Positions 36,605 through 45,073 of a stretch of 64,000 nucleotides of DNA are shown piece after piece. Origin of the DNA: Shimwellia pseudoproteus (lineage in GTDB: Bacteria > Pseudomonadota > Gammaproteobacteria > Enterobacterales > Enterobacteriaceae); contig NZ_WBXP01000009.1 of the NCBI RefSeq assembly GCF_016415625.1, positions 45,546-109,545 of the forward strand, in the 5' to 3' direction. A program made the position numbers and the translations under genes. Under the pieces are notes generated by a model, which was not told the origin of the DNA, searched no databases, and saw only the letters and a program-made list of their open reading frames with translations. How positions within the stretch are numbered: the stretch's first letter is position 1; each line of letters opens with the position of its first letter.

Positions 36605-37663
36605 TTGAATATCGAAACCCGTGAATTAACCCTGGAACCCGCCGATAACGCCCGTTTACTCAGCCTGTGCGGCCCGTTTGATGACAACATTAAGCAGCTG
36701 GAGCGTCGGCTGGGTATCGAAATCAACCGCCGCGACAATCATTTTACCCTGACAGGCCGTGAGCTGACGGTCAATGCTGCCGCGGATATCCTGCGCCACC
36801 TGTATGTCGACACCGCCCCGGTGCGCGGCCAGCTCAACGATATTGAGCCAGAACAGATCCACCTCGCCATCAAAGAGTTCCGCGTGCTGGAGCAAATCGC
36901 CGACAGCGTGCCGGAGTACGGGAAAGCGGTCAATATCAAGACCAAACGCGGGGTTATCAAACCACGGACTCCTAACCAGGCCCAGTATATTGCCAATATC
37001 CTCGACAACGACATCACCTTTGGTGTCGGCCCTGCGGGGACCGGTAAAACCTATCTGGCGGTGGCTGCCGCCGTGGATGCCCTGGAGCGCCAGGAGATCC
37101 GCCGTATTCTGCTCACCCGTCCCGCCGTGGAAGCCGGGGAAAAACTGGGCTTTTTGCCCGGGGATCTGAGCCAGAAAGTGGACCCGTACCTGCGGCCACT
37201 GTACGATGCGCTGTTCGAAATGCTCGGCTTTGAAAAAGTCGAAAAACTGATCGAGCGTAACGTGATTGAAGTGGCTCCGCTGGCCTATATGCGCGGCCGC
37301 ACCCTGAACGACGCGTTTATCATTCTTGATGAAAGTCAGAACACCACCATCGAGCAGATGAAAATGTTCCTGACCCGCATCGGGTTTAATTCCAAAGCGG
37401 TGATCACCGGGGACGTTACCCAGATTGACTTACCGCGGAATACCAAGTCCGGCCTGCGCCATGCTATTGAAGTGCTGGCGGATGTCGAAGAAATCAGCTT
37501 TAACTTTTTCCATAGCGAAGACGTGGTGCGCCATCCGGTGGTGGCCCGCATTGTAAACGCGTACGAAGCATGGGAAACCGCAGAGCAAAAACGTAAAGAG
37601 CAACTGGCGGCCGAGCGCAAACGCGACGCGCAGGCGTCAGAAGCGAGCCAGGAGAGTAAATGA
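36605..37663 (+). CDS. ybeZ: PhoH-like ATPase YbeZ
   Basis: Cytoplasmic PhoH-family NTPase, 352 residues (E. coli about 346), partner of the YbeY ribonuclease in rRNA and ribosome quality work. Walker A is [10 protein letters not shown] near 142 and Walker B is FIILDESQN near 242. An N-terminal KH-like segment precedes. The start is a TTG at 36605 giving [18 protein letters not shown], the E. coli N-terminus; no in-frame ATG competes. It overlaps ybeY by 4 bp (ATGA). Confidence 0.95.
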   Translation: MNIETRELTLEPADNARLLSLCGPFDDNIKQLERRLGIEINRRDNHFTLTGRELTVNAAADILRHLYVDTAPVRGQLNDIEPEQIHLAIKEFRVLEQIADSVPEYGKAVNIKTKRGVIKPRTPNQAQYIANILDNDITFGVGPAGTGKTYLAVAAAVDALERQEIRRILLTRPAVEAGEKLGFLPGDLSQKVDPYLRPLYDALFEMLGFEKVEKLIERNVIEVAPLAYMRGRTLNDAFIILDESQNTTIEQMKMFLTRIGFNSKAVITGDVTQIDLPRNTKSGLRHAIEVLADVEEISFNFFHSEDVVRHPVVARIVNAYEAWETAEQKRKEQLAAERKRDAQASEASQESK

Positions 37664-38127
37664 GTCAGGTCATCCTCGATCTGCAACTGGCCTGTGAAGA
37701 CAACACAGGCCTGCCAGATGCAGCCCAGTTCCAGACATGGCTGAATGCCGTGATCCCGCCGTTTCAGGAAGAGTCCGAAGTGACCGTGCGCCTGGTGGAT
37801 GAAGCCGAAAGCCACGAGCTGAATTTAACCTATCGCGGGAAAGATAAATCCACCAACGTACTCTCCTTCCCTTTCGAAGCCCCTCCGGGCATTGAGATGC
37901 CGCTGCTGGGCGATCTGGTGATTTGCCGCCAGGTGGTTGAACGGGAAGCCGCCGAGCAAGACGTCTCTCTGGATGCCCACTGGGCGCACATGGTGGTACA
38001 CGGTAGCCTGCACTTATTAGGCTATGATCATATCGTTGATGACGAAGCCGAAGAGATGGAGTCTCTGGAAACAGAGATAATGCTTGCCCTTGGCTACGAC
38101 GATCCGTACATTGCCGAGAAAGAGTAG
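37660..38127 (+). CDS. ybeY: Endoribonuclease YbeY
   Basis: Single-strand endoribonuclease in 16S rRNA 3'-end maturation and 70S quality control; 155 residues as in E. coli. The zinc-binding H3xH5xH signature is [11 protein letters not shown] near 114-124, preceded by [10 protein letters not shown]. Translationally coupled to ybeZ. Confidence 0.97.
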   Translation: MSQVILDLQLACEDNTGLPDAAQFQTWLNAVIPPFQEESEVTVRLVDEAESHELNLTYRGKDKSTNVLSFPFEAPPGIEMPLLGDLVICRQVVEREAAEQDVSLDAHWAHMVVHGSLHLLGYDHIVDDEAEEMESLETEIMLALGYDDPYIAEKE

Positions 38128-38231
38128 ACTGTGCGGCCACTTACTGGCCCCGGAATATTTTGTAGCGCCAGGGGAGCCACTCGCTCCCCGTGGCAGATAA
38201 TTGACTAACATGAGAACCCAATCAAAACGCC

Positions 38232-39110
38232 ATGAGCGACGACAATTCACACAGTAGCGACACTCCCCACAGTAAAAAGGGTTTTTTCTCCCTGATCCTG
38301 AACCAGCTGTTTCACGGCGAACCGAAAAACCGTGATGAGCTGCTGACGCTAATTCGTGATTCAGAACAAAACGAGCTTATCGATCAGGACACCCGCGATA
38401 TGCTTGAAGGGGTAATGGATATTGCCGACCAGCGCGTCCGCGACATCATGATCCCCCGCTCCCAAATGATCACCCTGAAACGTAACCAGCCCCTTGATGA
38501 GTGCCTTGATGTGATTATCGAGTCTGCCCATTCACGTTTCCCGGTGATCAGCGAGGACAAAGATCACATCGAAGGGATACTGATGGCCAAGGATCTGCTG
38601 CCGTTTATGCGCAGTGACGCCGAGCCATTTAGCATGGAGAAAGTGCTGCGTACCGCCGTGGTTGTGCCGGAAAGTAAACGTGTTGACCGGATGCTCAAAG
38701 AGTTCCGCTCGCAGCGTTACCATATGGCCATCGTGATTGATGAGTTTGGTGGGGTCTCTGGCCTGGTGACCATTGAAGACATTCTCGAACTGATTGTTGG
38801 CGAAATCGAAGATGAGTACGACGAAGAAGAAGATACCAACTTCCGTCAGCTCAGCCGCCATACCTGGACTGTGCGTGCCCTGGCCTCGATTGAGGATTTT
38901 AACGAGGCATTCAGTACCCATTACAGCGATGACGAAGTCGACACCATCGGCGGCCTGGTGATGCAGGCATTTGGCCATTTGCCGACCCGCGGGGAAACCA
39001 TCGACATCGACGGTTACCAGTTTAAAGTGGCAATGTCAGACAGTCGCCGTATTATTCAGGTTCATGTCAGAATACCGGACGATTCTCCACAGCCCCATCT
39101 GGAAGATTAA
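38232..39110 (+). CDS. ybeX: CorC/HlyC-family CBS-domain protein YbeX
   Basis: Cytoplasmic protein of 292 residues linked to Mg2+/Co2+ efflux (CorC) and, in E. coli, to ribosome maturation. Two CBS domains (about 70-190) include [10 protein letters not shown] and [23 protein letters not shown]. The C-terminal transporter-associated domain (about 205-285) includes [10 protein letters not shown]. 104 bp from ybeY and 6 bp before lnt, forming the ybeZ-ybeY-ybeX-lnt unit. The symbol corC is also used. Confidence 0.95.
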   Translation: MSDDNSHSSDTPHSKKGFFSLILNQLFHGEPKNRDELLTLIRDSEQNELIDQDTRDMLEGVMDIADQRVRDIMIPRSQMITLKRNQPLDECLDVIIESAHSRFPVISEDKDHIEGILMAKDLLPFMRSDAEPFSMEKVLRTAVVVPESKRVDRMLKEFRSQRYHMAIVIDEFGGVSGLVTIEDILELIVGEIEDEYDEEEDTNFRQLSRHTWTVRALASIEDFNEAFSTHYSDDEVDTIGGLVMQAFGHLPTRGETIDIDGYQFKVAMSDSRRIIQVHVRIPDDSPQPHLED

Positions 39111-39116
39111 TTAATC

Positions 39117-40658
39117 ATGGATTTACGCGCTCTGCTTCAGCGCCAGCGAGTACGATTACCGCTGGCGTTACTGTTCGGTGCCTGTGGCACCCTGGCATTC
39201 TCACCCTACGATATCTGGCCCGCAGCCCTGCTCTCGCTAATGGGTCTGCTGGGGTTAACCCTGAACCGTAAGCCGCTGCAGAGCGCCGGGATTGGCTTCG
39301 CCTGGGGGATGGGCCTGTTTGGTAGCGGGATCAACTGGGTCTACGTCAGTATCGCCACCTTTGGCGGTATGCCCGGCCCGATAAATATTTTCCTCGTGGT
39401 TCTGCTGGCGGCGTACCTCTCGCTGTATACCGGCCTGTTTGGCGGCCTGCTGGGGCGTCTGGCCCCGCAGGCGCGCTGGTGGCGTTTTGTGTTAATAGCC
39501 CCGGCGCTCTGGCAGATCACCGAATTCCTGCGCGGCTGGGTGCTCACCGGCTTCCCGTGGCTGCAGTTTGGCTATAGCCAGATTGACGGTCCCCTGAAGG
39601 GCCTGGCGCCCGTCACCGGAGTGGAAGGGATTAACTTTCTGCTGATTATCATTGCCGGGTTGCTGGTGATGGCCATCCGCCAGCGCCGCTGGCAGCCGCT
39701 GGCCATCAGTGCCGCCTTACTGCTGCTGCCCTGGCCACTGCGTTATATCGCCTGGTCCCAGCCACTAAACGATCGCACCACCCAGGTGTCACTGGTACAG
39801 GGGGATATTCCCCAGTCCATGAAGTGGGACGATAAAGAGCTGCTTAATACGCTGCATACCTATCTGGATCTCACCCAGCCGGAAATGGGCAAATCCGGGC
39901 TGATTATCTGGCCAGAGTCTGCTATCCCGGATCTGGAGATGAACCAGCAACCGTTCCTCACCATGATGGACGATCTGCTGCGCGCCAACCACAGCACCCT
40001 GATCACCGGGATTGTTGACGCCCGGCTGAATAAGCTGAATCGCTACGATACCTACAACGCGATTATCGTCCTCGGGGAAAACAGCCCTTACAGCTACCAG
40101 TCTACCGACCGCTACAACAAAAACCATCTGGTGCCGTTTGGCGAATTTGTGCCGCTGGAATCGATTCTGCGCCCGCTGGCGCCGTTCTTTGATCTGCCGA
40201 TGTCGTCATTCAGCCGCGGTAATTATCGCCAGGCGCCACTACAGGCGCACGGTTACCGTCTGACGGCGGCCATCTGCTATGAGATAATCCTTGGTCAGCA
40301 GGTGCGGGATAACTTCCGCCCGGACAGCGATTTTCTGCTGACCATTTCTAACGATGCCTGGTTTGGTAAATCTATCGGCCCGTGGCAGCACTTCCAGATG
40401 GCGCGTATGCGGGCCCTGGAACTGTCCCGTCCGCTGTTACGCAGCACCAACAACGGTATTACTGCCGTGGTTGCACCGGACGGTAGCATCAGCGCGCAAA
40501 TCCCGCAGTTTACCCGCCAGGTGCTGACCACCAGCGTCACGCCGACCCGGGGGCTAACGCCTTACGCCCGGATGGGTAACTGGCCAGTCTGGATTATCAC
40601 CCTGCTCACCGGCTGTGCCGGTCTCCTGCTGGCGGTAAAACGCCGCAAATCCGCCTGA
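39117..40658 (+). CDS. lnt: Apolipoprotein N-acyltransferase
   Basis: Inner-membrane enzyme that adds the third acyl chain to lipoproteins, such as ChiQ, LptE and RlpA in this window. 513 residues (E. coli 512). About six membrane helices span residues 10-210. The nitrilase-like domain follows with the catalytic Glu in IWPESAIPD near 267, the Lys in [11 protein letters not shown] near 335, and the Cys in [10 protein letters not shown] near 388. A last helix lies near 485-505. Confidence 0.97.
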   Translation: MDLRALLQRQRVRLPLALLFGACGTLAFSPYDIWPAALLSLMGLLGLTLNRKPLQSAGIGFAWGMGLFGSGINWVYVSIATFGGMPGPINIFLVVLLAAYLSLYTGLFGGLLGRLAPQARWWRFVLIAPALWQITEFLRGWVLTGFPWLQFGYSQIDGPLKGLAPVTGVEGINFLLIIIAGLLVMAIRQRRWQPLAISAALLLLPWPLRYIAWSQPLNDRTTQVSLVQGDIPQSMKWDDKELLNTLHTYLDLTQPEMGKSGLIIWPESAIPDLEMNQQPFLTMMDDLLRANHSTLITGIVDARLNKLNRYDTYNAIIVLGENSPYSYQSTDRYNKNHLVPFGEFVPLESILRPLAPFFDLPMSSFSRGNYRQAPLQAHGYRLTAAICYEIILGQQVRDNFRPDSDFLLTISNDAWFGKSIGPWQHFQMARMRALELSRPLLRSTNNGITAVVAPDGSISAQIPQFTRQVLTTSVTPTRGLTPYARMGNWPVWIITLLTGCAGLLLAVKRRKSA

Positions 40659-40663
40659 TCCAC

Positions 40664-40687
40664 GGCGCACCGGGCAACCGGTGCGCC
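40664..40687 (+). terminator. Perfect hairpin after lnt
   Basis: GGCGCACCGG/CCGGTGCGCC, a perfect 10-bp GC-rich stem with a GCAA tetraloop, 5 bp past the lnt stop. No T-run follows. It looks like a strong 3' stabiliser or Rho-assisted end; its spacing does not fit an NtrC site. Confidence 0.55.
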
Positions 40688-40715
40688 CCTGCCGTTATTA
40701 TCACCTTTCGTCACT

Positions 40716-40732
40716 CTGGCACAGCAATTGCT
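40716..40732 (+). promoter_or_regulatory. Sigma-54 promoter of gltIJKL
   Basis: CTGGCACAGCAATTGCT fits the -24/-12 consensus TGGCAC-N5-TTGCW exactly. From memory, the E. coli gltI (ybeJ) operon is listed as sigma-54 dependent. Transcription from here would give a leader of about 315 nt before gltI. I did not find a convincing NtrC site. Confidence 0.85.
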
Positions 40733-40961
40733 TGATCACAGGCAGATTGTTGGTTGCCAGCGATATCGCGTACTGCCGTAAACGGGCTGCGCACCATCAG
40801 GTCGCAGCCGCTGCGCTGAAATAGTGCAATCTCATTTTTTTGCCTTATTTTGGTGCGGGTGACTTCGTAAAAAACAACAAAATAAAACCAAAGCATTTAC
40901 AAAATGCCAAATAGAATGCTAACAAATAAGCAATAATCGGGCGCCATTCAGCGCACGATAT

Positions 40962-41018
40962 AAACACACGACAAACCATAAACACACAATAAGTAAAGCC
41001 ACACCACATTCACAACAT
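40962..41018 (+). promoter_or_regulatory. C/A-rich leader element, probable GcvB target
   Basis: The segment is almost free of G and rich in CACA and ACAAAC runs (AAACACACGACAAACC, CCACACCACATTCACAAC). In Salmonella and E. coli the gltI leader has such an element, which both enhances translation and is the pairing site for the G/U-rich loop of the sRNA GcvB. It ends 40 bp before the gltI ATG, with a GGCACC/GGTGCC hairpin (41026-41040) between. Confidence 0.7.
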
Positions 41019-41058
41019 GGGTATCGGCACCTCCGGTGCCAGGAGAAAGGAGTTGGAT

Positions 41059-41964
41059 ATGCATTTACGTAAGCTGGCTGCGGCGGGGCTACTTGCCGGA
41101 CTGGGAGCCACCAGCGTGGCGCAGGCGGAAGACGCCAAGCCTGTTATGACCCTGGATAAAATCAACAACAACGGCGTTATCGTGGTGGGCCACCGGGAGT
41201 CATCGGTACCGTTCTCATACTACGACAACCAACAGAAAGTGGTGGGCTATTCACAGGATTACTCCAACGCCATTGTTGACGCCATCAAGAAAAAGCTCAA
41301 TAAGCCTGATTTGCAGGTCAAGCTGATCCCGGTCACCTCCCAGAACCGTATCCCGCTGCTGCAAAACGGCACCTTCGATTTTGAATGCGGCTCCACCACC
41401 AACAACCTTGAACGCCAGAAACAGGCGGCCTTCTCCGACACCATTTTTGTGGTGGGCACCCGTCTGCTGGTGAAAAAAGGCGGCCCGATCCACGGTTTTG
41501 AGGATCTGAAAGACAAAGCCGTGGTGGTGACGTCCGGCACCACGTCCGAAATCCTGCTCCACAAGCTGAATGACGAGCAGAAAATGAACATGCGCATTAT
41601 CAGCGCCAAAGATCACGGTGACTCCTTCCGTACCCTGGAAAGCGGGCGCGCCGTGGCCTTTATGATGGATGATGCCCTGCTGGCCGGTGAACGCGCCAAA
41701 GCGAAGAAACCGGATCAGTGGGAAATCGTCGGCAAGCCGCAGTCGGAAGAAGCTTACGGCTGTATGCTGCGTAAAGACGACCCGGCATTTAAAAAGCTGA
41801 TGGACGACACCATCGCCCAGGTCCAGACCTCTGGCGAAGCGGAAAAATGGTTCGAAAAATGGTTTAAAAACCCGATTCCGCCGAAAAATCTCAACATGAA
41901 TTTTGAACTGTCTGACGAAATGAAAGCGCTGTTCAAATCACCGAATGATAAGGCACTTAACTAA
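41059..41964 (+). CDS. gltI: Glutamate/aspartate ABC transporter periplasmic binding protein
   Basis: Captures L-glutamate and L-aspartate in the periplasm for GltJKL. 301 residues. The signal peptide MHLRKLAAAGLLAGLGATSV ends AQA|EDA. The SBP_bac_3 fold shows GVIVVGHRESSVPFSYYD, FDFECGSTTNN and VVVTSGTTSE, nearly identical to E. coli GltI. The start at 41059 follows AGGAGAAAGGAG; the in-frame extension to 41017 would destroy the signal peptide. Followed by a SroC-like RNA and gltJKL. Confidence 0.96.
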   Translation: MHLRKLAAAGLLAGLGATSVAQAEDAKPVMTLDKINNNGVIVVGHRESSVPFSYYDNQQKVVGYSQDYSNAIVDAIKKKLNKPDLQVKLIPVTSQNRIPLLQNGTFDFECGSTTNNLERQKQAAFSDTIFVVGTRLLVKKGGPIHGFEDLKDKAVVVTSGTTSEILLHKLNDEQKMNMRIISAKDHGDSFRTLESGRAVAFMMDDALLAGERAKAKKPDQWEIVGKPQSEEAYGCMLRKDDPAFKKLMDDTIAQVQTSGEAEKWFEKWFKNPIPPKNLNMNFELSDEMKALFKSPNDKALN

Positions 41965-42138
41965 CCACAGCCGCGATACGCTATTTACACAATGAATAAG
42001 GGGCGGGTTACCCTGCCCTCCCGATTGATCAGTACCCGCCCGGACAGACAGTACACCGGCCGGTCGTTCCCCGGCAGGTGTAACACCAGAACGCGATTGA
42101 TCAATCTTCGAGGGTAGCACTGCTACCCTCTTTTTTTT
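41965..42138 (+). ncRNA. sroC: SroC-like sRNA in the gltI-gltJ intergenic region
   Basis: In E. coli and Salmonella this interval yields SroC, a fragment of the gltI 3' region processed by RNase E that sponges GcvB. Here 174 nt run from the gltI stop to a strong terminator at 42110-42138. Two further inverted repeats are visible (GCGGGT/ACCCGC around 42003-42039; ACACCGGC/GCAGGTGT around 42053-42081). Size, position and terminator fit; I did not align it to a known SroC, and the 5' end is inferred. Confidence 0.6.
42110..42138 (+). terminator. Terminator between gltI and gltJ
   Basis: GAGGGTAGC/GCTACCCTC perfect 9-bp stem, three-base loop, eight T. It would lower gltJKL expression relative to the abundant binding protein and form the 3' end of SroC. 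The gltJ ribosome site CGGAG follows at once. Confidence 0.92.
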
Positions 42139-42149
42139 CGGAGTACGTT

Positions 42150-42890
42150 ATGTCTATAGACTGGAACTGGGGTATTTTTCTACAGCCCGCCCCATTCGGT
42201 AATACCACCTATCTGGGCTGGTTATGGAGTGGCTTCCAGGTCACCGTGGCCCTCTCCATTGCGGCCTGGATTATCGCCTTTTTTGTCGGTTCGTTTTTCG
42301 GCATCCTGCGCACCGTCCCTAACCGTTTTCTTTCCGCCATCGGCACCGGCTACGTGGAGTTGTTCCGTAATGTGCCGCTGATCGTACAATTCTTTACCTG
42401 GTATCTGGTTATCCCGGAACTGCTGCCGGAAAATATCGGCATGTGGTTTAAGTCTGAACTGGACCCCAACATCCAGTTTTTCCTGTCATCCATGCTGTGC
42501 CTGGGGCTGTTTACCGCCGCCCGGGTCTGCGAGCAGGTGCGTGCGGCGATCCAGTCACTGCCCCGGGGGCAGAAAAATGCCGGTCTGGCAATGGGCTTAA
42601 CCCTGCCCCAGACTTACCGCTACGTGCTGCTGCCCAACGCCTACCGCGTTGTGGTCCCGCCGATGACCTCAGAAATGATGAACCTGGTCAAGAACTCGGC
42701 CATTGCCTCAACGATTGGCCTGGTCGATATGGCGGCCCAGGCCGGGAAACTGCTCGATTACTCTGCTCACGCCTGGGAATCCTTTACCGCCATCACCCTG
42801 GCCTATGTGCTGATTAACGCCGTCATTATGCTGGTGATGAACCTGGTAGAACGCAAAATACGCCTGCCCGGCAACCTGGGGGGCAAATAA
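42150..42890 (+). CDS. gltJ: Glutamate/aspartate ABC transporter permease GltJ
   Basis: Inner-membrane permease, 246 residues, about five helices. The ABC permease EAA loop is AAIQSLPRGQKNAGLAMGLT near 135-155, where GltL docks. The ending DYSAHAWESFTAITLAY with a last helix is typical of the HisMQ family. Its stop abuts the gltK ATG. Confidence 0.96.
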   Translation: MSIDWNWGIFLQPAPFGNTTYLGWLWSGFQVTVALSIAAWIIAFFVGSFFGILRTVPNRFLSAIGTGYVELFRNVPLIVQFFTWYLVIPELLPENIGMWFKSELDPNIQFFLSSMLCLGLFTAARVCEQVRAAIQSLPRGQKNAGLAMGLTLPQTYRYVLLPNAYRVVVPPMTSEMMNLVKNSAIASTIGLVDMAAQAGKLLDYSAHAWESFTAITLAYVLINAVIMLVMNLVERKIRLPGNLGGK

Positions 42891-43565
42891 ATGTACGATT
42901 TTGACTGGAGTTCAATTATCCCCTCCCTGCCGTTCCTGCTTGAAGGGCTGGCAGTCACCTTCAAAATAACCGTTATCGCCATTCTGGTGGGGATCATCTG
43001 GGGGACTATTCTGGCGATGCTGCGCCTGTCGCCGGTGAAAGCCCTGAGCTGGTTTGCCACCCTGTACGTGAACGTCTTCCGCTCGGTACCGCTGGTAATG
43101 GTGCTGCTGTGGTTTTACCTGATTGTTCCCGGCCTGTTACAGCAGGTACTGGGGTTATCCCCGAAAACCGACATCCGGCTGATTTCTGCCATTGTGGCCT
43201 TTTCATTGTTTGAGGCGGCCTACTACTCCGAAATTATCCGTGCCGGTATTCAGAGTATTTCTCGCGGCCAGTCCAGTGCCGCCCTGGCGCTGGGGATGAC
43301 CCACTGGCAGTCCATGAAGTTGATAATTCTGCCCCAGGCCTTCCGGGCCATGATCCCGCTGCTGCTGACCCAGGGGATTGTTCTGTTCCAGGATACCTCA
43401 CTGGTGTATGTCCTGAGCCTGGCGGACTTCTTCCGCACCGCGTCCACTATCGGTGAGCGCGACGGCACCCAGGTCGAAATGATCCTGTTTGCCGGTGGTG
43501 TCTACTTTATTATTAGCCTCAGCGCCTCCCTGCTGGTCAGTTGGTTGAAGAAAAGGACCGTATAA
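42891..43565 (+). CDS. gltK: Glutamate/aspartate ABC transporter permease GltK
   Basis: Second permease, 224 residues, same family as GltJ. The EAA-type loop is [20 protein letters not shown] near 119-138. It begins directly after gltJ, and its TAA overlaps the gltL ATG by one base (TAATG), so translation is coupled through the operon. Confidence 0.96.
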   Translation: MYDFDWSSIIPSLPFLLEGLAVTFKITVIAILVGIIWGTILAMLRLSPVKALSWFATLYVNVFRSVPLVMVLLWFYLIVPGLLQQVLGLSPKTDIRLISAIVAFSLFEAAYYSEIIRAGIQSISRGQSSAALALGMTHWQSMKLIILPQAFRAMIPLLLTQGIVLFQDTSLVYVLSLADFFRTASTIGERDGTQVEMILFAGGVYFIISLSASLLVSWLKKRTV

Positions 43566-44290
43566 TGATTTCCCTTAAGAATGTCTCAAAATGGTATGGC
43601 CAGTTCCAGGTACTGACTGACTGCTCCACCGAAGTGAAAAAAGGCGAGGTTGTGGTCGTTTGCGGCCCGTCGGGGTCCGGTAAATCCACCCTGATCAAAA
43701 CCGTCAACGGGCTGGAGCCGATTCAGCAAGGTGAGATAGTGGTTGACGGCACCAAAGTCAATGACAAGAAAACCAACCTCGCCCAGTTGCGCTCCCACGT
43801 GGGTATGGTGTTCCAGCACTTTGAACTGTTCCCGCACCTGTCTATCATTGACAACCTGACCCTGGCGCAGGTGAAAGTGCTCAAGCGCAATAAAGCTGCC
43901 TCCCGGGACAAAGGGCTGAAACTGCTGGAGCGCGTGGGCCTTTCCGCCCACGCCAATAAATTCCCCGCCCAGTTATCCGGCGGCCAGCAGCAGCGTGTGG
44001 CCATTGCCCGTGCCCTGTGTATGGACCCAATTGCCATGCTGTTTGACGAGCCGACTTCTGCGCTTGACCCGGAAATGATCAACGAAGTGCTGGATGTCAT
44101 GGTCGAGCTGGCGAATGAAGGCATGACCATGATGGTGGTCACCCACGAAATGGGCTTCGCCCGTAAAGTGGCCAACCGGGTGATTTTTATGGATGAAGGA
44201 AAAATTATCGAAGATGCCGATAAAGAAGCCTTTTTTGCCAATCCGCAGTCGGAACGCGCCAAAGACTTCCTCGCCAAAATCCTGCATTAA
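43565..44290 (+). CDS. gltL: Glutamate/aspartate ABC transporter ATP-binding protein GltL
   Basis: ATPase of the transporter, 241 residues as in E. coli. Walker [10 protein letters not shown] near 34, Q-loop [12 protein letters not shown], signature [10 protein letters not shown] near 134, Walker [14 protein letters not shown] near 157 and the H-loop VVTHEMGFA near 191. The start at 43565 ([12 protein letters not shown]) matches E. coli. Last gene of gltIJKL; rihA and the hscC region that follow in E. coli are absent here. Confidence 0.97.
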   Translation: MISLKNVSKWYGQFQVLTDCSTEVKKGEVVVVCGPSGSGKSTLIKTVNGLEPIQQGEIVVDGTKVNDKKTNLAQLRSHVGMVFQHFELFPHLSIIDNLTLAQVKVLKRNKAASRDKGLKLLERVGLSAHANKFPAQLSGGQQQRVAIARALCMDPIAMLFDEPTSALDPEMINEVLDVMVELANEGMTMMVVTHEMGFARKVANRVIFMDEGKIIEDADKEAFFANPQSERAKDFLAKILH

Positions 44291-44314
44291 TTAACCGTTA
44301 CGGTGAATCCACTG

Positions 44315-44348
44315 ACAGTGCGCCGCCCGCGGCGCACTGTTTATTATT
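44315..44348. terminator. Terminator between gltL and ybeL
   Basis: ACAGTGCGCCG/CGGCGCACTGT perfect 11-bp stem with a CCCG loop, then TTATTATT on plus. The genes converge on it; on minus the T-run is poorer. Confidence 0.75.
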
Positions 44349-44829
44349 AAGGTTCAAAAGGACGACGCTGGAACTGGGTATGGCCGCATTTTGGGCAGTG
44401 CGGTAACAGCTCCGGGGTGTAGAACGCCAGATGGTGGTTGCAGTTTTCGCACACCAGATTTCCCAGCCCCACCACTTCACCGCTGTGATAGACCCCGTGG
44501 TGGTTAAGATCCTGGAAGACCTCACGCCACTCCAGTTGGGTTTTGTCGGTAATATCCGCCAGCTCCTGCCAGAGGCTCTCCTTGATAACCCGCATAAACA
44601 CGCTATCGTTAAGCTCTTCCTGGCTCTCGCTGTAGCTCAGGGCAAACTCTTCTAAATCGCGACGCACCGCGCGGCTGACCTCGTCAATCTCCCGACGGGT
44701 CAAATCGCTGGTTTGTTCCATTTTCGCCCGGGCGCTGTCTACCAGGCTATCAATATCCCTTTCGCCATTACGTAACCGTTCACTCAGTGAAGCGACTAGC
44801 TCACGATAAAACTGCGCCACCTTGTTCAT
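44347..44829 (-). CDS. ybeL: Zinc-ribbon protein YbeL (DUF1451)
   Basis: A 160-residue cytoplasmic protein of unknown function. The N-terminal ~100 residues are charged and helical (RELVASLSERLRNGERDID, EEFALSYSESQEELNDSV), with coiled-coil character. The C-terminal zinc ribbon has two CxxC pairs, CENC near 126 and CPKC near 144. Matches E. coli YbeL throughout. TTCAGGAGG-type ribosome site upstream. Confidence 0.93.
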   Translation of the reverse strand: MNKVAQFYRELVASLSERLRNGERDIDSLVDSARAKMEQTSDLTRREIDEVSRAVRRDLEEFALSYSESQEELNDSVFMRVIKESLWQELADITDKTQLEWREVFQDLNHHGVYHSGEVVGLGNLVCENCNHHLAFYTPELLPHCPKCGHTQFQRRPFEP

Positions 44830-45025
44830 GCTCTTTCCTCCTGAATCTGGCTAAGCTCTTCTTATAGTAGCCGTTAATTTGTGATTACAGTGTTACCCTC
44901 ACCACAGCACCGGTAAATAAGCGCAAAGTGTGAAAGCACGGTTTTGTCCCTCAGAGACAGGGAAAGACTGTTGTGCTGCTGGTTAATCGGCTATGCTATG
45001 CCGATCGAAAAATCTATACCGTAAT

Positions 45026-45050
45026 ACAGCTACATCGTTGTAGCTGTTTT
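45026..45050 (+). terminator. Terminator-like hairpin in the leuS leader
   Basis: ACAGCTACA/TGTAGCTGT perfect 9-bp stem with a TCGT loop followed by TTTTC, ending 24 bp before the leuS ATG. It may terminate upstream transcription or attenuate leuS. No leader peptide with leucine codons was seen in front. Confidence 0.55.
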
Positions 45051-45073
45051 CATCAACAGGACTACTGGCTGCC

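Larger units (their letters stand above)
40659..41058 (+). promoter_or_regulatory. lnt-gltI intergenic region and gltI leader
   Basis: 400 bp without a gene. In order: the lnt hairpin, the sigma-54 promoter, about 150 bp with no recognised signal, an A-rich tract (40860-40935), the C/A-rich GcvB-type element, a small hairpin, and the ribosome site AGGAGAAAGGAG at 41041-41052. Confidence 0.65.
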
